A DNA stretch of 6,909 nucleotides, taken from NCBI GenBank assembly GCA_964387645.1, contig CAYLYM010000155.1, positions 1 through 6,909 on the forward strand, in the 5' to 3' direction. Every line of letters starts with the position of its first letter. Within the stretch, counting starts at the first letter, position 1. Shown here in pieces: positions 1 through 5,774 of this stretch. The notes under the pieces were generated by a model. The model worked only from the letters and a program-made list of their open reading frames with translations. It was not told the origin of the DNA and ran no database searches. The DNA comes from CAYLYM01 sp964387645 (GTDB lineage Bacteria > Calditrichota > Calditrichia > RBG-13-44-9). A program made the position numbers and the translations under genes.

Positions 1-262
1 CGATTCCAATAATTACCCTTCCCATCTGGAGCATGTCCAGGCGGTTATGGGTCAAATTTCCGCCATAAATTGATCGCATTCCCACCCAATCTCTGGGATA
101 AGTCAGGTCTTCAATATTATGAACTTCAGAGGTGAGATACCACATATTACCAACGTCTAAAGCGCGGCTGACCTGTGTATAACCCCTGGGAACCAGGAAA
201 TATGAAAATATTATTACAACTACTATTATTGAGATGATATGTATTTTTTGAAATTTTTCCAT
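1..262 (-). CDS. Exported protein of unknown function, N-terminal part (cut by window edge)
   Basis: Reading the minus strand from the ATG at 262 gives 87 uninterrupted codons that run off the left edge, so the C-terminus is missing. The protein begins with a short charged stretch (MEKFQK), then a strongly hydrophobic segment at about residues 8-24 (IHIISIIVVVIIFSYFLV), then PRGYTQ. This looks like a Sec signal peptide or an N-terminal membrane anchor. There is no lipobox cysteine, so it does not look like a SusD-type lipoprotein. The mature part starts with RALDVGNMWYLTSEVHN and has no motif I recognise. A GGAG ribosome-binding site (plus positions 271-274) lies 8 nt before the ATG. The receptor gene ends only 46 bp upstream on the same strand with no hairpin between them, so the two are probably one operon and this may be a cell-envelope partner of the receptor. 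Existence of the gene is well supported; its function is unknown. Confidence 0.75.
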   Translation of the reverse strand, partial: MEKFQKIHIISIIVVVIIFSYFLVPRGYTQVSRALDVGNMWYLTSEVHNIEDLTYPRDWVGMRSIYGGNLTHNRLDMLQMGRVIIGI

Positions 263-270
263 GAGTAATT

Positions 271-274
271 CTCC
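271..274 (-). promoter_or_regulatory. Ribosome-binding site of the partial exported-protein gene
   Basis: The minus strand reads TTGGAGAATTACTC before the ATG at 262. The GGAG core sits 8 nt upstream of the start codon, which is normal spacing and supports this start. Confidence 0.6.
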
Positions 275-308
275 AATTTTTCTATCACGCTAATTTTCCT
301 AAATAACT

Positions 309-3300
309 TTAAAAGTAGATCTTTATTCCAAAATAGATATCTCTTTTTTCCAGAAATGTCCAGGGAGTAAATCCTGGAAGTGCACCCTTATCATCTCCGG
401 GTCTTCCTTTAGTATTTTTAAAACTGCCATCTTTATTCTCATTTTCTTCGGTATAGCCTAAAGACTCCATGTACTTCTGAAATTGATTTTTCCACCATTT
501 ATGTCCATCCCAGGCCCAGCTTGAACTTGTATTAATTTCGTTACTACCGCTTGCACGGGTCATATTTTTATTATTAAATAAGTTACGCACGTCTATATAG
601 AAAACTGATTTAAAGGATCCTTTTGTGTAAATATTTTTAGTAAAACGCAAATCCCAGCGCTGATAGGGTTTCCAGCGGAGATTGTTTTCAACTAATGGTA
701 TTTGCGCCGGATTATAAGTAAATTGAGCGCCTCTTCGCCAATTGTAGAGTAAACTTAAATTAATTCCACCCACGGGATAAAATCCCGCAAAGTCAGGTCC
801 GAATTTATCGGGGGTATAAAAATCTGCACTAAATCGAATTATAGGCCGAATATCAGGCTGCGAAACTTCTCCATTAATCTCTTGCGGATCTTTTAAAGGA
901 TCTTCATAAAATCGATCGAAACCGTAACGACCGCCACTGGAATTTAAATAGTTGAAGCTGGCCCAACCACTGAAGTAAGGAAACACCCCTCGTCTCAGTT
1001 CAAGAAAAGCTTCAAAACCACGTGTATCCCGGAATCGATTGTTTATAGGTACCGTATAATATCCATTGTTGAAATTGATTGGATAATAACGCGCAGTACC
1101 ATACTCATCATAAATATCTTGATAATAAGTTGTAATACGTAAATTCATTTTGTTGAATAAGTTATGTTCATATCCTAATTCATATTGAATTGTTCGAGGT
1201 GGTTTGAGATTTAAATTACCAAATCGTTCAACTCTCCAGTTCTGTTTTAAATTATAATGGATATAATAATTTTGATAGGGGTTTGGCCATTGATACATAA
1301 TACCGTAGTTGAAGAAAATTTTGGCCACTTCCGAAATTGGATGAGAAATTCCTAAACGTGGACTCAGCTTTAAAGTAGTTACTCGTTTTGTAGGAATGAC
1401 ATCATAAGTGTTGAAATCAGGTGGTACTTTACCTTCTTCTAAAGTATTTCCTCCGAGTAGGTAATCAGAATATGGCCCGCTAACTTTATCATTGGGATCG
1501 CCATTTAAGTCTAGATAAGGATAGTCTCCCGTGACTCTCCAATCACCCCTCAAACCAATATTCGCAATAAAACCAGGGAATTCCAGTTTATCAGAAAAGT
1601 ATACTGCCCCCCTCCATTCTTTTGCCTTGGCAAATCGAGCCCATCCACTACCTCCAGCAGCACCGATACGGCGATAATAAATGTAAAAGTCCTCATAGTT
1701 TATATCGAAACCTGTTTCAATCTGATGATGCGGAGTAACCTGACTGGTCAAGTCGCCATTCACCGTCCAGATTTTAGAGGACGTATTGTCCAATCGGTGC
1801 CCACAGGAGCCCATGCGGTAATACCCGGTAATATCACGAAATTGCAAGGGGTCCCATCCAGCAGGAGATTCATCATACCACTGGTCACCAATTTTGATCA
1901 TAGCCCAGTCGCGCCAGTGATCCCATCCAGGGACTCCTGCAGCAGCCATAGAATCAGCAAATTCTTCTGTGCCAATTCTACCATGTAAAACACCACCAGC
2001 ACCTGCTGAAGTATTAAGTCCTTCAGGAAATAGTGCCTTATTCGCCGCTGGATTAGGTGAAGTATTCCGATAATCTTTTATCATTTCCTGTTTGGTAGTT
2101 TGATATATTGCTTTTAACTCGTAAAAAGTTTTCGATGAAACAGTATGGACCCAGCTTATGCCATAACGCTGAGTAGTTCGTTGTGCAGGCCATTGACAAT
2201 TTGGATACCATAGTTTATTAGTTCCAGGTGTACGATACGGTTGATTAGATAAGAAAGTCGTCACCTCGGGCCCTTCTCCTCCATCTGAACCTTTCTGACG
2301 TCCCCAATAACCGTGTATTTGTAATTTAATATTATCCGCGATCATAGAAGTCAGCTTTCCACGATATTCATAATTCTGGAATGTTCTCTGCGGATAAGAG
2401 ATAGCATATTCTATTTGTTCACGGTCGGCGGTAACAAAAAAAGTTGTTCTTCGGAATTTGTTCAACAGAGGAACGGGACCTCCCAGGGTGAATCCCATCC
2501 GAAAATCAGGAAATATTCCAGTTTGAGTCAGCGCATTTTCATCATCATCAGGATCAAAGTTTTCCGAAAATTGTACTATCCCTTGTTTTTCCAATTCTTT
2601 TAGTTTTTCTAATGAATCCTTAGAACGATGTCGCCACAACCAACGGGCGTAAAGTTCCATAGGTTTGCCATGGTGAGGACCTGATTCTGTCTCGGCTACC
2701 TGGTTCCATCCTTTAAAACTATCGAAAACCAGACTGGGAATTTTCTCTCCGTTTTCGTCAAGTTTATAAGTGCCATCTGGATTCATTAAATATCCCGTCC
2801 AGGCACCTTCAAGGGGATCCACAAAGGGTTTGGCTACAGGAGAATCATGACCATAAATACTTGGCCCAAAATGTTTTAATGCAGGTGGACTATACTGGAT
2901 GTTGGCGCTGGCGCTTATTCTTTGCCCCCCTTCTTTGGTTACAACATTGATAATACCAGACCTCAGATTCCCATATTTCGCACTAAATCCCCCAGTTTGC
3001 AGACTTATTTCTTTCACAGCGTCTAAATTAATAGAATAACGAGGTTTGTTCGAAACCATATCGTTTTGTGCTATTCCATCAACGATATAAAGCGAATTAT
3101 CGAAACTGTTTCCGCGAATCTCAGGCCGGTCTTCATAAGCACCTACATTATCTATACTGACCTGATTCGTAATGAAATTTGCAATATTCTGGAAAGGCGC
3201 AGCTAATATATCTTCAACATCAACCACCTGTTGAGAACCGGCAATATCAGGTTGAATAATTGGTCGCTCTGCAGTGATTACCACCTCCTCACCTTTAATT

Positions 3301-3641
3301 ACTTCTGTTTCTGTTTCAAAATTTACCACAGTGGTTAAATCAATTGATACACGCACATCTTTTTGAACAACAGTTTTATAACCAATCATTTCGGCACGCA
3401 GGGTATAAACTCCCGGAGGAACATTCAATATAAAGTACTGTCCATCGGCATCTGTTGCTGCACCAAGAGGTAATCCTTCGATAACAACATTAACTCCTGG
3501 TAAAGGATCACCGGTACTTTTGTCAATCACTGTACCGACGATTTTGCCAGTTGCAGCAGCCTGTAACTGGGAGATTGATAAAACAAATAAAATCAATATG
3601 ACTATCCATCTCCCAGCTAATCGTTGTAAAAAACGCTTCAT
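309..3641 (-). CDS. TonB-dependent outer-membrane receptor with carboxypeptidase-regulatory-like N-terminal domain
   Basis: An 1110-residue outer-membrane receptor that would import a bulky ligand using TonB energy. In order: a signal peptide at about 1-28 (arginine/lysine start, hydrophobic WIVILILFVLSIS, cleavage near LQA-AA); a carboxypeptidase-regulatory-like beta-sandwich at about 32-110 (GTVIDKSTGDPLPGVNVVIEG, DADGQYFILNVPPGVYTL); a TonB-box-like EEVVITAERP at 118-127; a plug domain to about 238 (RPEIRGN, YIVDGI, ISLQTGGFSAKYG, GIINVVTKEGG); then a long 22-strand-type beta-barrel ending in the aromatic FGIKIYF expected for outer-membrane insertion. The loops are large and rich in Trp, Tyr and Gly. 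A charged insert lies at about 280-375 and an acidic DLNGDPND loop at 711-718. Only two cysteines are present (482 and 613). The start is fixed by a strong AAGGAGGT at plus 3647-3654. It resembles FCB-group receptors, including the SusC-like ones in domain order, but no SusD is seen next to it. The ligand cannot be read from the sequence. Confidence 0.93.
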   Translation of the reverse strand: MKRFLQRLAGRWIVILILFVLSISQLQAAATGKIVGTVIDKSTGDPLPGVNVVIEGLPLGAATDADGQYFILNVPPGVYTLRAEMIGYKTVVQKDVRVSIDLTTVVNFETETEVIKGEEVVITAERPIIQPDIAGSQQVVDVEDILAAPFQNIANFITNQVSIDNVGAYEDRPEIRGNSFDNSLYIVDGIAQNDMVSNKPRYSINLDAVKEISLQTGGFSAKYGNLRSGIINVVTKEGGQRISASANIQYSPPALKHFGPSIYGHDSPVAKPFVDPLEGAWTGYLMNPDGTYKLDENGEKIPSLVFDSFKGWNQVAETESGPHHGKPMELYARWLWRHRSKDSLEKLKELEKQGIVQFSENFDPDDDENALTQTGIFPDFRMGFTLGGPVPLLNKFRRTTFFVTADREQIEYAISYPQRTFQNYEYRGKLTSMIADNIKLQIHGYWGRQKGSDGGEGPEVTTFLSNQPYRTPGTNKLWYPNCQWPAQRTTQRYGISWVHTVSSKTFYELKAIYQTTKQEMIKDYRNTSPNPAANKALFPEGLNTSAGAGGVLHGRIGTEEFADSMAAAGVPGWDHWRDWAMIKIGDQWYDESPAGWDPLQFRDITGYYRMGSCGHRLDNTSSKIWTVNGDLTSQVTPHHQIETGFDINYEDFYIYYRRIGAAGGSGWARFAKAKEWRGAVYFSDKLEFPGFIANIGLRGDWRVTGDYPYLDLNGDPNDKVSGPYSDYLLGGNTLEEGKVPPDFNTYDVIPTKRVTTLKLSPRLGISHPISEVAKIFFNYGIMYQWPNPYQNYYIHYNLKQNWRVERFGNLNLKPPRTIQYELGYEHNLFNKMNLRITTYYQDIYDEYGTARYYPINFNNGYYTVPINNRFRDTRGFEAFLELRRGVFPYFSGWASFNYLNSSGGRYGFDRFYEDPLKDPQEINGEVSQPDIRPIIRFSADFYTPDKFGPDFAGFYPVGGINLSLLYNWRRGAQFTYNPAQIPLVENNLRWKPYQRWDLRFTKNIYTKGSFKSVFYIDVRNLFNNKNMTRASGSNEINTSSSWAWDGHKWWKNQFQKYMESLGYTEENENKDGSFKNTKGRPGDDKGALPGFTPWTFLEKRDIYFGIKIYF

Positions 3642-3646
3642 AATGG

Positions 3647-3654
3647 ACCTCCTT
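3647..3654 (-). promoter_or_regulatory. Strong Shine-Dalgarno of the receptor gene
   Basis: The minus strand reads AAGGAGGT with 5 nt to the ATG at 3641. This is a near-perfect anti-16S match, and it fixes the start codon. A small GCTC-AAA-GAGC hairpin (plus 3655-3665) sits directly upstream of it, but the stem is only 4 bp. The two plus-strand genes in this window have nothing comparable. Confidence 0.85.
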
Positions 3655-3757
3655 GCTCTTTGAGCGTATTTTAGATTTGAATTAATTATGCATGGGTTTG
3701 TCTATTGTTAAAATTAGTTAGTGAAAATTGCTCTTTATAACATTTAAATATTCAATA

Positions 3758-3787
3758 AATATATTTTTATTATATGTAAAATTTCAA
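3758..3787 (-). promoter_or_regulatory. Candidate sigma-70-like promoter of the receptor operon
   Basis: On the minus strand a TTGAAA -35 element (plus 3782-3787) is followed after 18 bp by a TATATT -10 element (plus 3758-3763). Each matches the consensus at five of six bases. Transcription would start near 3751, giving a leader of about 110 nt. The TAACTGTTA-type repeats start just upstream of the -35, where an activator would bind. The region is so A+T-rich that such matches can arise by chance. Confidence 0.4.
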
Positions 3788-3792
3788 GACAC

Positions 3793-3834
3793 TAACTGTT
3801 ATTAATAAGCATTATTAACTGTTAATAACTGTGA
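3793..3834. repeat. Three direct repeats TAACTGT(T/G)A, candidate regulator-binding sites
   Basis: TAACTGTTA occurs at 3793-3801 and 3816-3824, and TAACTGTGA at 3826-3834. The start-to-start distances are 23 bp and 10 bp, close to two turns and one turn of the helix, so the copies could lie on one face of the DNA. A separate dyad, TTAATAA-GCA-TTATTAA, spans 3802-3818 between the first two copies. The cluster sits just upstream of the proposed receptor promoter. Direct repeats are the usual operator form of OmpR/PhoB-type winged-helix proteins, the class to which the adjacent regulator appears related. That link is inference. Confidence 0.5.
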
Positions 3835-3856
3835 ATTAATTAATTCTTATTCACAG
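3829..3856. repeat. Nested palindromes, candidate operator
   Basis: An 8-bp inverted repeat has arms CTGTGAAT (3829-3836) and ATTCACAG (3849-3856) with a 12-bp spacer. Overlapping it off-centre is a perfect 14-bp palindrome, GAATTAATTAATTC, at 3833-3846. The left arm also overlaps the third TAACTGTGA direct repeat. The site lies about 10 bp upstream of the proposed -35 of the regulator gene and is a plausible autoregulatory or shared operator. It could also fold as an RNA hairpin, but no U-run follows. Confidence 0.5.
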
Positions 3857-3865
3857 GTCTTTTTC

Positions 3866-3896
3866 TTGATTTATTGGGTAAAGAATTTTAAATTTG
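3866..3896 (+). promoter_or_regulatory. Candidate promoter of the regulator gene
   Basis: TTGATT (3866-3871) and TAAATT (3889-3894) are 17 bp apart, each matching the sigma-70 consensus at four of six bases. The same stretch contains TAAATTTG (3889-3896), which fits the Bacteroidetes -7 motif TAnnTTTG, although no TTTG lies at the right distance for a -33 element. A second possibility is TATATC at 3931-3936, which would give an almost leaderless mRNA and would fit the absence of a ribosome-binding site. The evidence is weak for either. Confidence 0.3.
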
Positions 3897-3949
3897 TATT
3901 CAATAATAATAAAGATAAAAAATCTACTACTATATCTTAAATATATCCG

Positions 3950-5239
3950 ATGGAATCTCAATTAACCGCATCTAAACTTGTCTTTTTCAGAAATAAACCT
4001 GAAATGGTGGATAATAATACAAAAAGAAAAATTTTAGAGAAAATTTTAGAAAGCAATGAATTTTATAATTCGAAAACTTATAAAAGCCTACTTACCTTTC
4101 TGGTTGAAGCATCCATTCGGGGAGAATCGATAAAAGAATTCACCATAGCTACAGAAGTTTTAGGGAAAAACACTCAATTTGATCCAAGCAACGATACTTC
4201 TGTAAGAGTTTATATCCATAATCTCCGTAAAAAATTGCAAAAATATTATCAAACTGAAGGGGCTCACGATAAAATAATCCTCGAGATACCTAAAGGACAT
4301 TATGAAGTTAGATACATAGATAGAGCGCATTGGAATAAACAAAAAAGCGCCAAACACAAAAACATTTTATTTATTGTCCTCATCGGGTTAATCATTTCTC
4401 TATTTTCTAATTCATACATCCTTCAAAAATACATTGTATTGAAAAATAGAGGGGATCCTGCAATCAACTATGTCTACCAGAATGGAATCTGGGGAGATAT
4501 CATTCAAAGCACCAAACCTACACTCATAGCACTGGGTGATCATTTTTTCTATTTGGAATATCAGGATGATATTCGATCTAAGGTTATTGTTCGGAACGAA
4601 AAAATCAATTCGTTAGAAGATTTCTACAATTTTGAACATCTCTATCCAAATAAAAAAATTTCGGCAAAAGTCGATCATCCTTATTTCGCCATGAATAGCG
4701 TCTGGCCCCTTAAAAATATTTTACCGGTTTTCATCCAATCCAATAAAAAATATTGGATGAATTATAACTCTGCCATCACATCACATGATCTTTTGCAAAA
4801 TAACATTATTTTTATAGGATCTTATAAAACTTTAGGTGTTTTTGAGCAAGTTGCAAAAAAATTGAAATTTTGCTTTAGTGATATGTTTAAAGATATTGTC
4901 CCTTCTGACTCTACAAATATTCCTTTTTTAATTTATGAATCAGAAGGTAATGCCAGGGAATTTCATAGGGACTATTGCATTTTTGCTAAGGTGCCTGGAC
5001 CATCGGATAATATTATCATGTTATTCATCAGTTCCCACGCCACAGGAACATGTGGAGGGACAGAATTTTTAACACATCCTGTTACAATGCAGAGAGCAGA
5101 AGACATCTTGAAAAAGAAGTATGGTGAAGTACCCAAATTTTTTGAGATTCTCTTCGAAGTACATGGATTTAATCGCATCAATCTCAAATCTGAAATTAAG
5201 GATTTCTTTCAGATAGATTCTACTGCTAAATTCTGGTAA
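3950..5239 (+). CDS. Membrane-anchored winged-helix transcription regulator with periplasmic sensor domain
   Basis: A 429-residue protein with the layout of a ToxR/CadC-like one-component regulator. Residues about 25-122 form a winged-helix DNA-binding domain of the kind known from many FCB, acidobacterial and proteobacterial membrane or TPR proteins: a leading helix (ILEKILESNEFYNSKTYKSL), IKEFTIATEVLGK, FDPSNDTSVRVYIHNLRKKL as the likely recognition region (78-96), and a wing at EIPKGHYEVRY (112-122). A lysine-rich stretch (131-137) precedes one transmembrane helix at about 139-157, which predicts N-in/C-out topology. The remaining 270 residues would be periplasmic. They have alternating alpha/beta character and landmark segments PTLIALGDHFFYLEYQDD (189-206), NNIIFIGSYKTLGVF (284-298), NIIMLFISSHATGTCGGTEF (354-373) and FFEILFEVHGFNRINL (397-412). 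They hold three cysteines (308, 343, 368). I know no ligand for this domain. The gene is more A+T-rich than its neighbours, lacks a ribosome-binding site and ends in tandem stops TAA-TAA. Met19 (4004) is an alternative start that keeps the whole DNA-binding domain. It probably controls the divergent receptor operon. Confidence 0.85.
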   Translation: MESQLTASKLVFFRNKPEMVDNNTKRKILEKILESNEFYNSKTYKSLLTFLVEASIRGESIKEFTIATEVLGKNTQFDPSNDTSVRVYIHNLRKKLQKYYQTEGAHDKIILEIPKGHYEVRYIDRAHWNKQKSAKHKNILFIVLIGLIISLFSNSYILQKYIVLKNRGDPAINYVYQNGIWGDIIQSTKPTLIALGDHFFYLEYQDDIRSKVIVRNEKINSLEDFYNFEHLYPNKKISAKVDHPYFAMNSVWPLKNILPVFIQSNKKYWMNYNSAITSHDLLQNNIIFIGSYKTLGVFEQVAKKLKFCFSDMFKDIVPSDSTNIPFLIYESEGNAREFHRDYCIFAKVPGPSDNIIMLFISSHATGTCGGTEFLTHPVTMQRAEDILKKKYGEVPKFFEILFEVHGFNRINLKSEIKDFFQIDSTAKFW

Positions 5240-5262
5240 TAAATCAAATCTGATAAACTCTC

Positions 5263-5284
5263 TTTTCAGCCTGAAGGAATTTTT
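5263..5284 (+). terminator. Weak rho-independent-like terminator after the regulator gene
   Basis: TTTTCA (5263-5268), loop GCC, and TGAAGG (5272-5277) can pair as four Watson-Crick pairs plus two G-U pairs. The stem is followed by AA and five T residues (5280-5284). The stem is short and poor in G+C, so termination would be inefficient. The position, 24 nt after the stop codon, is the main support. Confidence 0.3.
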
Positions 5285-5664
5285 ATTTCTTCATCTTCGT
5301 TTTTCTTTTACAGATTCACAGATAATAGAAATATCTTGATTCTTTTAAATGAGCAGGCCTGAATAAATTTTAGATTCTTGAAAAAAGTTACGAAAGAATA
5401 CAGCCTAGTTATTTATCTTTAAGATGCTAATAGTTTAATTTTCATTACTCATTACCAATAAATTGAGAGTTATTATCATTAATTCATCATTTGGGGAATT
5501 AATCCAAATCGGTCTGATTTAATTCACAAATACTGTTTTTACCAAATTTTTGATAGTTCAGTATTTTATTTAGTGTAGAGTAAGCCTTGATTTTCTTGCT
5601 TCTCTTTCTTATTATCAGAAAAAATATTCTTAACAGATATGACTATTTTAATAGATTTAAATTA

Positions 5665-5679
5665 TATTCGAAACGAATA
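5665..5679. repeat. 15-bp dyad TATTCG-AAA-CGAATA, candidate operator upstream of the aldolase gene
   Basis: Perfect 6-bp arms TATTCG (5665-5670) and CGAATA (5674-5679) surround AAA. This is one of the few C+G-containing symmetric sites in a long A+T-rich stretch. It lies about 95 bp before the aldolase start and about 35 bp upstream of the proposed promoter, so it could be a binding site for a dimeric regulator. It does not resemble the repeats next to the membrane regulator, so a different protein would be expected to bind it. Confidence 0.4.
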
Positions 5680-5714
5680 AATTAATGAAATAGCTTTTAT
5701 ATCAGAATAAAAAT

Positions 5715-5741
5715 TTGGCAATATATTTTATTAATCATAAT
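5715..5741 (+). promoter_or_regulatory. Candidate promoter of the aldolase gene
   Basis: TTGGCA (5715-5720) and CATAAT (5736-5741) each match the sigma-70 consensus at five of six bases, but the 15-bp spacing is shorter than the preferred 17. Transcription would begin near 5748, giving a leader of about 27 nt. No ribosome-binding site precedes the ATG at 5775, where the upstream sequence is A-rich then ATTATTCTTT. Confidence 0.3.
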
Positions 5742-5774
5742 CATTAGTCTAACATTCAAAAAAAATTATTCTTT

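Larger units (their letters stand above)
3642..3949. other. Divergent intergenic regulatory region between receptor and regulator genes
   Basis: This 308-bp non-coding stretch separates two divergent starts and must hold both promoters. It is very A+T-rich. The part nearest the receptor (3642-3757) would be a leader of about 110 nt if the promoter proposed here is right. It contains a 9-bp direct repeat, TTGCTCTTT, at 3728-3736 and 3653-3661. The middle (3793-3856) concentrates direct repeats and dyads that are listed separately. The part nearest the regulator (3857-3949) has promoter-like elements but no ribosome-binding site. No open reading frame of note lies here. Confidence 0.8.
5240..5774. 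other. Long A+T-rich non-coding region between regulator and aldolase genes
   Basis: This 535-bp stretch has no convincing open reading frame on either strand and no tRNA-like or rRNA-like sequence. It contains a weak terminator-like hairpin just after the regulator (listed separately), a CAGGCCTG palindrome at 5354-5361, a tandem TCATTAC duplication at 5442-5455, and a bulged stem-loop in which GAATT (5496-5500) pairs with AATTC (5521-5525) outside AAATC-GGTCT-GATTT (5506-5520). A 15-bp dyad near 5665 and a possible promoter near 5715 are also listed separately. It may be regulatory DNA or the decayed remains of a gene; no protein remnant could be recognised by eye. Confidence 0.7.

Noticed and set aside
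1725..1988. Plus-strand open frame of 87 codons
   Set aside because: It lies wholly inside the receptor gene on the opposite strand, has no ribosome-binding site and no recognisable protein character.
2415..2603. Plus-strand open frame of 62 codons with a hydrophobic end
   Set aside because: It is antisense to the receptor gene, and its composition is explained by the reverse complement of that gene.
3655..3665. GCTC-AAA-GAGC hairpin next to the receptor ribosome-binding site, as a translational switch
   Set aside because: A 4-bp stem is too weak, and it does not pair with the ribosome-binding site itself.
3672..3679. TAGATTTG, a match to the Bacteroidetes -7 promoter motif on the plus strand
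   Set aside because: It points away from the receptor and lies about 270 bp before the regulator start, with no -33 partner. It is likely chance in A+T-rich DNA.
4160..4357. Minus-strand open frame of 65 codons
   Set aside because: It is antisense to the conserved winged-helix domain of the regulator, with no translation signal.
4972..5187. Minus-strand open frame of 71 codons
   Set aside because: It is antisense to the C-terminal part of the regulator, with no independent support.
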